A DNA stretch of 64,000 nt from Pinus tabuliformis (Eukaryota > Streptophyta > Pinopsida > Pinales > Pinaceae): the NCBI GenBank assembly GCA_031772625.1, contig CM062814.1, positions 819,338,757 through 819,402,756 on the forward strand, in the 5' to 3' direction. The position numbers and the translations under genes are program-made. How positions within the stretch are numbered: the first letter of the stretch is position 1; the number at the start of each line of letters is the position of its first letter. The notes below the pieces were generated by a model that was given only the letters and a program-made list of their open reading frames with translations, did no database searches and was not told where the DNA came from. Positions 1-11,518 of the stretch are shown here, piece after piece.

Positions 1-330
1 TTCCCCTCAACTTGTACTATGTAAGGAATTAGATCCCCTTTCATGCTACACAGCCCCTCAGGCTATTACGCTTCCTTCCAAGACTCTAGAACAAATCAAG
101 TAGGAAATATCTCTATTGGGGACTCTAGGAATTCTCAAATATAATGGAGTTCTTCATTAAAAATAATCTCTCATGCACATGGGCATAATTTCCGCTTAAT
201 TCTCATGGCTCCCCTTTGCAGTATTGTTATGTAACTAACCACCCCACTGCCCGTTGGGATGGTGGGGCATTGGAGAATTTCTTAATTTCCCACTAAATTC
301 ACCATAAGTGCAACCAAACTCTATACAATA
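1..330 (-). repeat. Diverged repeat, possible 3' LTR remnant of element A
   Basis: This stretch holds no coding sequence. By eye it matches 16960-17278 in the same orientation at many points, for example the shared order ggctat, cttcc, tctaggaat, ttctca and catggctcc. Both copies flank the minus-strand element A. The simplest reading is that they are the outer parts of A's two LTRs, with A's pol lost between protease and this 3' LTR. The alternative is an unrelated dispersed repeat. It runs off the left edge of the window, so no terminus can be checked. Confidence 0.4.
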
Positions 331-365
331 TATTTTATTCCTTGTCATATAATATAATTACATAT

Positions 366-599
366 CTAGAATGTCATTAATTGAAATTTTGGTGCTAGAA
401 ATATAAAGCAATTAAGAAGTTTTACCAATTTGTAATTGATGAAGTTATAGGTACTACCTAAATCAATTAATACTATTGACTTTTTCTTTTTGATATATCC
501 TTCCATCGTTAGGGTTTGTGGAGTACTCTTCCAAGCCAATGCATAACAATATATTGTTGGAGTGGTCTCTTCTAGTTCTAACTCTTGTCGCTGTTCCAC
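366..599 (-). pseudogene. Retropepsin (aspartic protease) fragment of element A
   Basis: The fragment encodes about 77 residues with the motif VLIDLGSTYNFI, the active-site region of a gypsy protease. The usual D-S-G reads D-L-G here. It is preceded by the family-typical block STPQTLTMEGYIKKKK, also seen in element D. The reading frame ends shortly after the active site and no RT follows, so pol is truncated. Homology is clear and function is not expected. Confidence 0.75.
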
Positions 600-1556
600 T
601 TCTTAATATTATTCATCTTCAAAGTCTATGTAGAATAATTTATTCTCACTACATTTATGCCCTTTTCTGTACTTTTTCTCATTGCTGAAACATATTCCCT
701 TTTCTCTTATTTCATCCTTTTGTTGAGGTTTCAACCTTGTTAGTTTAGGATAGGAAGCATGCTTTTCTCTTTAGTTATGAGTGACCAATTTTCTAGTTGC
801 CATAGTTTTACTTTCAACTTTCCTTGCTAAATTGAAATATTTTTATAGGGATTTACATTAAAATGGATGCACCTTATGTTGGATTCTTTCCTTTAAAGTT
901 TGCATAAATAGGTCTAACAAAATAATCTCCAAAATGTTCTTTACCCTGAGACTCGAATTTTGGAATTGTTGAATGTGATTTATGATTGGAACTTTTTGTC
1001 GAAGATGTACCAATTGACCAAATAATGTATTGTTCTTAATATCCCCATAATGTGCTATCAATTCCTTATTAAAAATGGACCAAGATACCACATAATCATT
1101 TTTCCTTTCCCAAACCCATTGATACCACACATATTTATCTTGTTCTAAAAACATGGATGCAATATTTACCTTTTATAAGGCCGCCACTTGGTGTAAATCA
1201 AAGTATTTATCCATATAAAGTCTTCATGTTATAGGATAATTACCATCAAACTTACCCATATTGATCTTTAGAATATAGTAGTGCCTTGGCGCTGATTTGA
1301 AGCCTTGATTATGTGGATCTTGGATTGAAGAGACATGATTATGGTTTTGTGATTCAACATTTGTGCTCCCCAATTATGATAAAATACCCCCTATACATGA
1401 TTGAGTCTCAACACCATGCTTCTCCTTATGTTCATGATTTCCTTGGATCTCCATATCCATTTTAGGGAGATCCTTTAATAGAATGGTTTGTGATTCTTTT
1501 ATGGATTTTTGTATTTCTTCCTTGACATTCCACATTTCTTCTTTATTTTCAATCAT
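600..1556 (-). pseudogene. gag (capsid and zinc knuckle) of element A
   Basis: Open stretches at 858-1154 and 1374-1556, plus the gap between them, give a Retrotrans_gag-type capsid. A block KFDGNYPITW..YMDKYFDLHQV is followed by VWYQW, then IQQFQNSSLRV and LKERIQHKV, all aligned with the gag of element D. A zinc knuckle lies at about 650-700 (GICFSN..YRKGHKC), in which the second cysteine of CX2C has become Asn. Stops interrupt it at several points. Capsid would form virus-like particles and package RNA, but this copy cannot. Confidence 0.7.
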
Positions 1557-2690
1557 CTTCTTTTCTGTTTCATCAATAATTTATCTTTCAATGTTTTCTT
1601 GAGAACCTGATAAATCCACCTTTTTCAACATACTAATTGTAGGTTTTAACCTTGGACATATAGCACTTGTAAACGGATTCTTAAAAAAATAGAAAATATA
1701 CAATAGAATTTGTAGAAAATATACATAGATATTTTTCTCTTGGAACCCAAAACTAGGAAAACCAGATTGATTTTTCATTATATACCTTTCAATGTTACAA
1801 TAAATTATATACATGCAAAAGCATTCATAAACCCCCAATCCATTAACCCTTGATTATAATATAACCATATTTCACTTGATTGCATCTACAAAACAACGAG
1901 AAAAAAACCGTCACACGCAAAACCATGAAATTTTTCGAGAGGAAAAACATTAACACAACAAAAATCATAATCACAATGCAACAAAACACCATGATTACCC
2001 TGGAAAAACCCCAACTTTGGGGAAAAACCATGTTAACATAATTCCATTAGTCCTTGGCCAAAACCATAGCCAAGCCAATCAGGTGAGCCTTCACCACTCA
2101 CCTCTCTAGCATATTACAATGAAGTCTTCCCAACCTTTTAAAGGCTCTATCACATGTAATCCACGAGAAAATTACCATGGGAAACCAAAAAAGCACGGGC
2201 TTAAAACCACTACTATTGACCCAACCAACTTTAAATCTTTCTGCAAGTCAAGTTTACCTAACACTACCATCTATTTCATTAACTTTCATCTCTAATTGAG
2301 AGAAACTAAATTCTAAGTCTTCACTTTCTTCATGAGTCCTCAATGAGCCTATATGAGGTTTGATTATTGTAGTAGCTTTTAGATCTTTCTTTGGATCCAT
2401 GTGTGAGAAAATAATAATAGTACTCCTCTTTATCGCAATTTCCAGTCACAAAAAAATGATCTTTTAACCAAAATTTATGTCTCTTGTAAGTTATGCACCT
2501 TTAAAATATTGATTTGGAGAGTATCTGAATGACTTGCGTTTTTCTTGATAAATCTCTAATATTTTAGCCCTTTTGAATTTGAAATTTTGGTTTATAATAC
2601 TTGTATATGTCTTTTATGCAATTCCATAGGCTTGAACTAAAATTGATGTGCCAAGTGAAGGTTATGGTAAATTTCCCAAAACTTGTTGAT
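1557..2690 (-). other. Leader of element A with an unassigned block
   Basis: There is no gene here. The region lies between gag and the leader repeats of element A. At about 1835-2230 there is a block rich in ggaaaaacc and gggaaaaacc words and short conifer/angiosperm-LTR-like phrases. It may be a small LTR fragment inserted into the leader, but I could not define its ends. The rest is AT-rich with no ORF of interest. Confidence 0.3.
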
Positions 2691-3435
2691 TTTTGGCCTC
2701 TTCACAAGAGAAAGCTTACATAGCATGCCATGTGTCCAATCCTTAAATATAATTATGATTTTTTTACTTGAGTTACTTCATGTTGTCTCATTATAAATTT
2801 GAAAATTTTGAAGTCTAAAGTTTCCTAGAAAAAATTATAGTGAAATGCCATTGTCCCTCTTTTGAAATTCATTTAAGGACCATTCACAAAACCTAACTTC
2901 CACAGGGTATATATCGGAAATTATAGTGAACCAAAATTGAAATTTTTATTAGACGTACCTTGAATTTTTTCACAATATGCTTAAAATTTTACGATTTGTG
3001 TCTTCACATAAAGTAAATTATAATATAATTTCTAAGTTCACTTGTTTGAATTAAGGACCTTTCACAAACCCTAATTTCCACAAATTATATCTCTGAAATA
3101 ATAGTGAACCATAATCTAAATTTTTTACCAAACATACCTTGAGATGTTCACTCTATCTACTCCAATTTACATTCTCTGAAATGTCTGGGAAAAATGTTAT
3201 ATTGAAACTCTAAAATGACTCGTTTGAAACATATTTCAACACTAATCACAAACCATAACTTCCACTATGTATGTCTTAGAAAGTATAGCAAACAAAATCT
3301 AATTTTTTAACTAGTTGTTCCCAAATAGATCTCCTCAATATGATCGAAATTGAACTATATAAATCATCCTAAAAAAAATGGTACACCAAAAATGTCAAGA
3401 TGACTCAATTGAAGTAGCAAAATCCCAAGGTCATA
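2690..3435 (-). repeat. About 180-bp degenerate tandem repeats in element A leader
   Basis: Four degenerate units begin near 2695, 2875, 3053 and 3237. Each contains a form of 'aaggac.tt.acaaaccctaa', then 'ataatagtgaacca', and an AT-rich tail. The spacing is about 178-184 bp. The reverse complement of a unit (ggttcactat, gagatat, ggaa.ttagggttt) matches the leader of element D at about 43215-43270. The repeats are therefore a leader feature of this family, not an independent satellite. Confidence 0.6.
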
Positions 3436-3657
3436 ATTTTAATATAAGATATTATGAACCTTGCACCTAAAAGGTGATAAGAAACCAATAATTGTAGCCC
3501 ACTTCGAGGGGAGAAACCTCCTTTTGAAATGAATATAATGTACAAGGAAAGATTTGATGATCCTAAAAGTACGTATCCTTAGCATATATATACAGGAGAC
3601 AAATGGTACAACTATAATGAAATGATACAATGAAATGTTCTGGTCGACATTGGAAAT
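3436..3657 (-). repeat. Inner part of element A 5' LTR
   Basis: On the minus strand this segment has a TATA-like run (gtatatatatgc, plus-strand 3582-3594), followed by AAAGGAGGTTTCTCCCCTCGAAGTGG. Element D's LTR has the same order: TATA, then AAAGGAGGTTTCCCCCTCAAAGTGG at about 42990-43018. The exact LTR end and PBS are not recognisable in A. Element B interrupts it at 3658. Confidence 0.55.
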
Positions 3658-4217
3658 TGTTGGTATCCTAAATTGCCCTATTTTCTACCCCGTTTCCATC
3701 AAAATCAACCTCTATTTTATCTCAATAAAAGATCCTTCTTTCCTGCACTAGTACAAGATAGTTACCCATTCCTGCACATGCTCATATTTTATATTAAGAT
3801 TTATTACAACACTTTATTAATCATTTTATATGGATTTCATGCCTATTTACATATCTCTTGTAACTCATATTAATTTCCTAGAGTAATCATGGAACTTAGT
3901 ATTAATTATGAATGAGTATGACTAGTGCAGGTAGATTCCTGCACCGCCACGAAGACTGTTTGAGATTTCCGAGAAGCCAAATCTTCCACGAGGACGGGTC
4001 TCGATCCTTGACTCCAAGTTTAGCTGTTGATGAACTGAAGCAGGATAACAGGTGGCGCGCAATTAGGGAATATTTTCCAAAGTTAGGTTATGGCCAAGCG
4101 AGATTCATGTGTATTATAATTGCTGGCCAAGTTTGTAATTTCGGTTTCTAAGTCTGTTTGGCCGAAAGGCCTGAACAAGAAATGTCTGTAATTAGTGAAA
4201 ACGGCTAGAGCCGAAAG

Positions 4218-4231
4218 GATATATAAAATAT
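4218..4231 (+). promoter_or_regulatory. TATA box of element B 5' LTR
   Basis: The sequence ggatatataaaata lies about 560 bp into the LTR and is kept in the 3' LTR at about 15360-15373. It is the best candidate core promoter, with transcription expected about 30 bp downstream. Confidence 0.6.
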
Positions 4232-5227
4232 AGATATAGGTAGGAGGAGGCTAGTCAGGAATCATCGATTATAATTTTGTTTTATGTAATCTGGTTATCA
4301 CCTCATCTCTGAGGCTGGACTTCTCTATTGTGTATATTTGCCGAATTGAGTAATACAAGAAAACTGCCATGATTTGCATACACAACGCCTAATTTATCTT
4401 TGATGTATATTTGAAGTGCTGAGCTTTTTCGTTCCTTAGAAGGGGAACGAGTTGGTTGGCTAGGACCCAACCAACCCAACTTGTTTACCCCGCTCGCTTT
4501 CATTATTCTGAAAGAAGGTGTGGATATTTTGTTTGCAGCTGTGTAATGCTATAGTTTTAATATTTATCTTTCAAGTTCTGATTTAAAATATCTTTTGTAG
4601 CTAACGTGTGAAACTGATCCGTGGTTTGAGAGTAGCTGTGCTTACTTTGTTTATGAGATATCTTTCTTGTATTTCCTTTATTCTCAATCTCCATTTTAAC
4701 TCGTTTTTGATCGAATTGTGCAAGGAACTCTTTCCTGCACTAGTGCATGCTATTGCCTGCACTTTGGTTTAATCATTCTTTTGCAGCGAACAACGAATCA
4801 CTTCTCTGCATATTATTTCCAGTTATTACGCAAGTGAATGAATCATTAACTTAGTAATTGTCTTCAGTGTTAAAAAGCACATCTTTAAGAGGATCTGGAA
4901 GCAGTTGCATAAAATTATCATAAACATATTATACTTGCAAAGAACATAAGCATCTTTGAATGGATTACTAAAGTTAGTTAACACATGCAAAACACTTAGA
5001 TTACTATTTGATTCTTTTGAAGTGATTTTATTTCATGAATTTTATTTTCTTTGCAAGGTTTAATGAATTGAAGCATTTCCTTTTGCACAGATAATTTACT
5101 TCAGAATTTCATTTACAATTGCAATTCTTTTCCAGCACATCTTTCAGTCTTTTCGAAAGTAATTTGGAAACTAGGTGAAGGAAGCTCTGCTTTGGTGCAA
5201 GAGTTGGTCTCTTGTCACAGAAACAGA

Positions 5228-5255
5228 GTGCTCTAAGCCCTTAGGCTTAGAGCAC
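5228..5255 (+). other. Perfect 12-bp stem-loop in LTR (U5 side)
   Basis: GTGCTCTAAGCC, loop CTTA, GGCTTAGAGCAC. The same perfect hairpin is kept in the 3' LTR at 16370-16397 although the surrounding LTRs differ. It lies in the expected transcribed part of the LTR. Confidence 0.7.
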
Positions 5256-5743
5256 CTCCACTAAGACATAAGTCTTCAATAAGGAAGGTCACATATACTT
5301 TTGCACAGAGATACTGTACCTACACTAGTGCAAGTAGATTGTAACAGTGCAAGGACAGGTTGTTTGTGTGGAAGGAAGATCAGAAGGAAGACAAAATTCT
5401 ACAAGGGCCCACTTGTTAGACTATTAGCCATCCATCTGAAGATGAACATAGCATTTCATTACAACATTTAATATTGTTTCCGTTGTGTGGAATTTCTTTA
5501 CTTGATTTACATGCAAATTGTCTTTTACATTCTAGCACTAGAGTTTCTTTGGTGTCAATTATCTTCCCGATTGATTTCTGTCTAATTCTGCAAAGCATTT
5601 CCTTTAAGAAGTAGGATTAGAGATAGGAAAAGTTCATACCATTTCTATCATTGCCTGTGCTTCATCTCTAAGTTTGCGAAACCCTCGAGTTGACAATTAA
5701 GTGTTGAGGAGTTTGTTAAGCGCAATTCCTGCACCCAACATTT

Positions 5744-5761
5744 TGGCGCCGTTGCCGGGGA
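5744..5761 (+). other. Primer-binding site, tRNA-Asp type
   Basis: TGGCGCCGTTGCCGGGGA lies three bases after the LTR end. It is the exact complement of the 3' end of plant tRNA-Asp including CCA. This PBS is usual for Athila-like elements. Confidence 0.88.
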
Positions 5762-5933
5762 GGCGATTTGAATTGATAAGAATTTTCCATTTTTTGCAAT
5801 AGGGGTAAGTCTACTATTATTTTTTCTTGTAGTGTGCTTCTATTGTTTGAAGGAATTTATAGGTGCCGATTTACTTTTCGAAACTTGCAGTTTTTATTTG
5901 AATTTCGTTTTGTCATTTTTTGAAATGAATTCC

Positions 5934-7590
5934 TAAAAGAGGTAGGGGTCCGAAGCCCACTAGGGGCCAAAGAAACACTGACAAATCTAAAACCAAAACT
6001 CATATTGGGCCTTATTTTGTAGGTAGAAAGTCCAAACAAACTCAGACTCATCATGCAGGAACAATCCACCTAGGCCTTGGTAACAGTGGTTCAGGTGTGA
6101 CACAGCCCATAAAGGGGAAGAAGGGGACTATTGGAATCCATAATCAGCCTTCTCATCCTATTGAGAACGGTTCAGGTGGAAGAACAACAATGGAAGATAT
6201 GGAAGACCATGCAGAAGGAAGTGGTGAAAATCAGGTAAATGAGGAACAGTCCACTTTTGGATTCCCGATTGTGGATCCTAATACAGAGGTACAAATGAAA
6301 AAGATCTCACCATCAACTCTTCCTCATTTTTATTGTAAGGCACATGAAGACCCATAATCTTTATTATTTGAGTTTGATATTTTGTGTAGAAGTTATGATT
6401 ATTCATCTGATGCCTAGAAGTTAAAGTTGTTTCCTGCAACTCTCAAGGACGCAACACTCTGCTGGTTCATGGGACTAGGAGGAAACACTATATCTTCTTG
6501 GGAGAAAATGAAGAGAGTGTTCTTGTCAAAATATCAGGAATATTGTAAAACTAGAGATATTCAAGATGAAATCTTTACTATTGTGCAAAATGATGATGAG
6601 ACTTTAGAGGACTACTTGGAGAGATTCCTATATATCCTTCAAAGGTCAAAGCACAAATTTGATCCAAGTACCATTAGAACCTTGTTCTTACGAGGGCTCA
6701 CTGATGATGATAGAAATAATTTAAATCTATTAGGACAAGGGGATATTGATCAAAAGACTTTTGATCAGATCTGTGACTTGTGCAGGAAATTCTCGAGGAA
6801 TAAATATAGATCTGATAAAGGAATTCAGAATAAAAATAGAAAAACCGAATCTACTGATGCTATGATTATTGGATTAGAAAACAAAATGGACAATATGAAA
6901 ATTGAAATAATGAATACTGTTAGTAAACAAATAGACTCTTTGAAGTTTCAGCAGAAACTTGTAGAAGAGCAAGAGATATTGTTTATTTTCTGTCCTAAAT
7001 GTAGAAGAAAGCATCCTTTAAGAGAATGCCCTCTAGACATTAAAGAAACTAATAAATGTGCAATTTGTGCAGATAACCATGATACAGATAAATGTCCCTC
7101 TATACTTGGGCTGAAAGCTGTATTGGAGGGGGGACAACCTAAAGCCGAATCATTGCATGCTATGGGAGCAAGAAGGAATTGGCCTCATGTAAGTGTAGGT
7201 ATGGTTCTTGAATCTCCACCACATTTTTTGGGTTATAATGCACATTAATATTCCTATCCTAACACTGGTCACTCTCAGTAGTGGCAACAGGGGAATCAAT
7301 ATCAATATGGACAACCCTCCAAATATTGGCAACAAGGATGGAGAGGGCCAAACCATTCACATCATTCACATAATTCCTATCATGCACCTATGAAATCATA
7401 CCCTCCCACATATGCACCTTACCCAATGCCTCAACCATCATTACCCCAGCTGAGTCAACCTATGCCACCATTACCGTTACCTCCACTGTTCGACCTTCTC
7501 AACTGCCTGCTCAACCTTTACCCAACCCCAATAATAAAGCGGTACAAATGATACATTCTATGATTCCGCTTTCTTCATCCAGATTTTAGA
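5934..7590 (+). pseudogene. gag of element B
   Basis: A basic N-terminus (RGRGPKPTRG) leads to FGFPIV and the conserved ISPSTLPHF block. The capsid follows (WFMGLGGNTISSWEKMKRVFL, then LEDYLERFLYIL), then two zinc knuckles at about 6991-7110 (CPKCRRKHPLREC and CAICADNHDTDKC) and a Pro/Gln/Tyr-rich tail to about 7590. In-frame stops at 6355-6357 and 6415-6417 and a shift near 7190 break it. Order and motifs match gag of element E (60136-62140). Its role would be particle assembly and RNA packaging. The longest open piece is 6427-7248. Confidence 0.82.
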
Positions 7591-7592
7591 CT

Positions 7593-8660
7593 ATGCCAGT
7601 TGGAGTCAATGATCTCCAATTGAGATCAGGGAAGGTAGTAACCTCAGAGAATCAAAAGCAGCCTATGGTGATTATCAATGAGAAAGGAGAGGAGGAAACT
7701 CTTGACCATTATGGAAAAGATGACACCATTCAGCCTATCCTTGTACATTTTGAGCCCTTGTCATCTTCTTCCAACCAACCTCCCTATCCAAAGAGGTTAG
7801 TTGTGGAGAAGAAAGACCCCATTCCTGAGTCTAGCCTGGCTTCCGAGCTTAGGAACCTTTTCATAAGGGTACCTTTTCTCCAAGCTATCAAAGAGATCCC
7901 CATTTGTACAAAAATCATTAGGGAACTCTGTCTCAAGAAGCCAGGAAGGAGAAGATTGGAACCCCAAACCATTCAATTTGTTGGTAGAGCAGCAGAGTTA
8001 ATGATGGGATGTATGCACATGGAAAAATATACTAACCTCGGAAACCCTGTTGTCTCTGTTCAGATAGGTGATGTCCTTGTCTCCAATGTACTTATAGACC
8101 TAGGGGCAACCATTAATGTTATGACCAAGAAAACCATGGATCAACTTGGATTGGTCCATATTCGTCCTACTCCCACTGTACTTGAATTGGCAGATCGATC
8201 TAAAATCAAGTCGGAAGGGGTGTTGGATGATGTGGTCGTTTCCCTAGATTCTTGGGAATATCCTGCAGATTTCATTGTGCTTCAGCCAAAGAACCCTGTG
8301 GGAGGGCATCCCTTGATCTTGGGATGACCATGGCTTGCTATGACCGATGCTTATATCAGATGTCATTCTGGTGATATGTATATTTCCCATGGAGATTCCA
8401 GAAAGAAAGTCACCTTATATCCACCCGCTAGATCTATTCAGGAGCTTTGAGACACTTTATGGTTAGACTACAGTAGTGATGAGGAGACTTAGCCTATTTC
8501 CTTGATACATCAGAATGTTGAGTCCTCACAGGAGGGTGAGATTCAAGACTTCCTAAACAATCTAGACACCATGCCTAATTTCGAGTCATTGAGTCAGATT
8601 TTTAGTCTAGATTTTTAGGAAGGATATGACTCTCTACCCCCATCATCACCATCTCTAGCG
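7593..8660 (+). pseudogene. Aspartic protease region of element B
   Basis: About 170 residues of linker (LQLRSGKVV, then KKPGRRR) precede a retropepsin domain. The active-site Asp is intact in VLIDLGATINVM and is followed by VLELADRSKIK and GGHPLILG. A TGA at 8325-8327 sits where element E has Arg (GRPWLA), a likely C-to-T change at CGA. Further stops follow at about 8448 and 8488. The domain would cleave Gag-Pol. The order matches element E at 63022-63765. Confidence 0.8.
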
Positions 8661-8666
8661 ACACCC

Positions 8667-10207
8667 TTGTGTAATCTTGAGCCTGACACTACTCTTGTTG
8701 AGATTAGTCCAGGTAAATCCTTGTATATCAGTTCAGACTTGGATCCTTCTCAACGAGAGAAGCTTGTGAATTTGTTGCAAAACCATCTTGATGCCTTTGC
8801 ATGGGGTTATGAAGATATGAAAGGCATCCCTCCTGAAACTTGTACACACCATATCTATATTCAAGATGGAGCACAACCTGTCCGACAACCCCAAAGGTGA
8901 ATGAACCCATCTCTAAGAGACGTTGTAAAGGAAGAATTGCAAAAAATCTTAGATGCCAATTTTGTCTATCCCATTTTTTACAACCAATGGGTCTCTCCAT
9001 TAGTATTAGTCCCAAAGAAAGATGGAAGATGGCGCATTTGTATTGACTATAGAGAATTGAATAAAGCCACTCTCAAAGATTACTTCCCCCTTCCTTTCAT
9101 TGATCAGGTACTTGATACCCTTGCTGGTAAGAAGTACTTTTCTTTTCTAGATGACTTTAGCAGATATAACCAGATACAGATAGCACCCGAGGATCAAGAC
9201 AAGACCACTTTTACATGTCCTTGGGGTACATTTTATTATCGAGTGCTTCTCTTTGGGCTATGTAATACCCTGACTACCTTTCAAAGGGCAGTCTTGGCTA
9301 TTTTTGCTAACCTTGAATGCGTAGAAATCTATATGGATGATTTCTCTGTGTTTGGTGATTCATTTAAGGAAGCCCTCAAGAATCTAGAAAAATTACTTCT
9401 TCGCTGCCAAGAAGCTCATCTCGCCTTGAGTGACAAGAAACGCAGATTAATGTGCAAGGGGGAGTGGTTCTTGGCCATCTTATTTCTGACAAAGGTATCC
9501 ATGTTGACCCTACAAAAATAGAAGTCATTTCGAGTCTTCCTATACCCAAAACTCAAAGGGAAGTGAGAGGTTTTCTAGGACATGCAGGCTACTATAGGAG
9601 ATTCATTGAGAATTTCTTAAGGATAGCTACCCCCCTCTTCCGAATTTTGGCTAAAGATAGTGAGTTTTCTTGGTCCACAACTTGCCAACAATCCTTTGAG
9701 ACATTGAAGGAAAAACTAGTTCAGGCACCAGCGTTGAGAAATCCAAACTGGTCCCTGCCATTTCATATTTCCTCTGGTGCCTCAGATACTGCTATAGGAG
9801 CAACTTTAGGACAAGAAGAAGACAAACAATCTTATGCTATTTATTTCATTAGTAAAAACTTGTCACCCGCTAAACTCAATTATACGGTTACTGAGAAAGA
9901 GTTTTTAACTTTAATTTTTTCCATTAATAATTTCAAACATTGTATTACAGGATATGAAGTTTTTGTACATACTAACCATTTCGCTATAAGATATTTGATG
10001 TATAAACCATTAACTAGCAGTATAGTGACTAGGTGGTTGCTATTATTACAGGAATTTAATATTACCATTATTGATAGACCAGGAAAGTCAATTTTAGTAG
10101 TAGATTATCTTTCAAGATTAAATAATCCTGGTGAAGCAATTCCTGTTGATGATGATTTTCCTGACGAACATATTTTTTGTGTCAACAAAATCTCCATGGT
10201 TTTCTGA
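8667..10207 (+). pseudogene. Reverse transcriptase and RNase H of element B
   Basis: The RT domain runs 8901-9455 with VSPLVLVPKKDGRWRICIDY, FSFLDDFSRYNQI, FGLCN and the catalytic YMDD at 9330-9341. TGA at 8898-8900 interrupts just before MNPSLRDVVKEEL. A frameshift near 9455 moves to a second frame carrying GHLISDKGIHVDPTKIE and the RNase H (about 9760-10120). RNase H has lost its first catalytic Asp (SGAS for the usual DAS) and has HTNH for the usual TDH, while TEKEF and VVDYLSR remain. Replication would copy the RNA into cDNA, but this copy is inactive. Confidence 0.87.
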
Positions 10208-11518
10208 CATAGATAACTATTTAGCCATCAGAAAATTACCACCTCACTTATCTGCTCATGAAAAGCAGAATATCATTCAGAAAAGTGCTGCATATTCCTG
10301 GATCCAAGGAGACCTCTTTTACACCGGAGCATATCTCATTATCCGTAGATGTGTAAGAGAGGAAGAGGTGTTTGATATCTTAAAATCTGCCCATGATGAA
10401 CCTTGTGGAGGTCACTTCGCCGATAAGCGGACTGCATACAAAGTATTACGAGCTGGCTATTTTTGGCCTTCCTTGTTTAAGGATGCCAAACAATATGTCA
10501 AGCGGTGTGATAGCTGTCAGTGAATTGGCCAGCCTAATCAAACCAATGAAATGCCTTTATGTCCTCAGTTTATGATTGAGCCTTTTGAAAAATGGGCTAT
10601 TGATTTCGTAGGACCAATAAATCCTGCATCATCAAATAAAAAGCATATTTTGGTTTGTACAGATTTTGTTACAAAATGGGTAGAAGCTAAAGCTATTTCT
10701 TTTGCTACCGAAAGAGTTGTTGTTCATTTTCTTTTTATTGAAGTCTTTACTAGATTTGGTGTTCCTAGAGAAATTGTTTTTGACAATGGATTGCAGTTTA
10801 TTTCTAATCTGGTACAGGGTGTGATGGAGCAGTACAAAATATGACATAGGAAATCTACACTGTATCACCCGCAAGCAAATGGTCAAGTGGAGTCCATGAA
10901 TAAGGTGATTGAGTCCATCCTCACAAAGACATACACAGAAAGGATTGGGATGACAAATTTCCAGAATCATTATGGGCCTATCGAACCACTTGGAGAAACA
11001 ACACAGGACACACACCAAATGAGATGGTGTACAGGAAACAAGTCCTCTTGCCGATAGAATTCCAGATCAATTCTTTTAGGACTGCAGTCCAATTGGGACT
11101 AGATCTCTCTGAAGCATAGTAGCAGCGCCTTCTACAATTAAATGAGTTAGATGAAATCCGAAGTGATTCTATTCAGCAAAACATCTTGGTTCAACAACAA
11201 CGCAAGTGGCATGATGAGTCCATTAAGAAGAAGTAGTTCCAACTAGGTGATTGGGTACTCCTTTACGATTCGAGATTCAAACATTTTAAAGGAAAATTCC
11301 ATACACGCTAGATGGGGCCCTATGAGGTGGTCAAAGTGTTCGAAAATGGAGTGGTAGAAATAAAAAATATTGATGGACGGAATTCTGTGTTCCTGGTAAA
11401 CGGGCATAGACTGAAGGTATATTTTCAGCCCCTTACTAAAGGAGATTTTATGCAGCAAGTCCAACAACCATTTGAAAAGGAGTTGGTAGGTGGTAACACC
11501 AACCTGTTGAAGAATTGA
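10131..11518 (+). pseudogene. Integrase of element B
   Basis: A frameshift in a T-run at about 10169-10176 joins it to RNase H. The HHCC zinc region runs 10390-10520 (H...GGHFADKRTAYKV...YVKRCDSCQ), then TGA follows at 10521-10523. The catalytic core (10570-10950) keeps AIDFVGP, VFDNG and QANGQVESMNK, that is, the D, D and E of the DDE triad. A GPY-type tail (MGPYEVVKVFENG) ends at 11516-11518. Stops and shifts lie at about 10842, 11120 and 11235. Confidence 0.85.

Larger units (their letters stand above)
340..3657 (-). mobile_element. Element A: decayed chromovirus-like Ty3/gypsy copy
   Basis: Read on the minus strand this is LTR end, repeated leader, gag, zinc knuckle and protease, after which it stops. 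RT, RNase H and integrase are absent. Gag and protease resemble those of element D (42824-47013) residue by residue in several blocks, including the TPQTL..EGYIK stretch before the protease, so A and D are one family. Its 5' LTR is split by element B: part lies at about 3440-3657 and the rest at 16883-17278. Many stops and frameshifts show an old, inactive copy. Confidence 0.75.
3658..5740 (+). repeat. 5' LTR of element B (2083 bp)
   Basis: It starts TGTTGGTATCC and ends GCACCCAACA directly before the PBS. It pairs with 14801-16882 over its whole length. It contains a TATA box at 4218-4231, several copies of a TGCACTAGTGCA-type palindrome and a perfect 12-bp hairpin at 5228-5255. Short open frames inside it are not genes. 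Confidence 0.92.
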
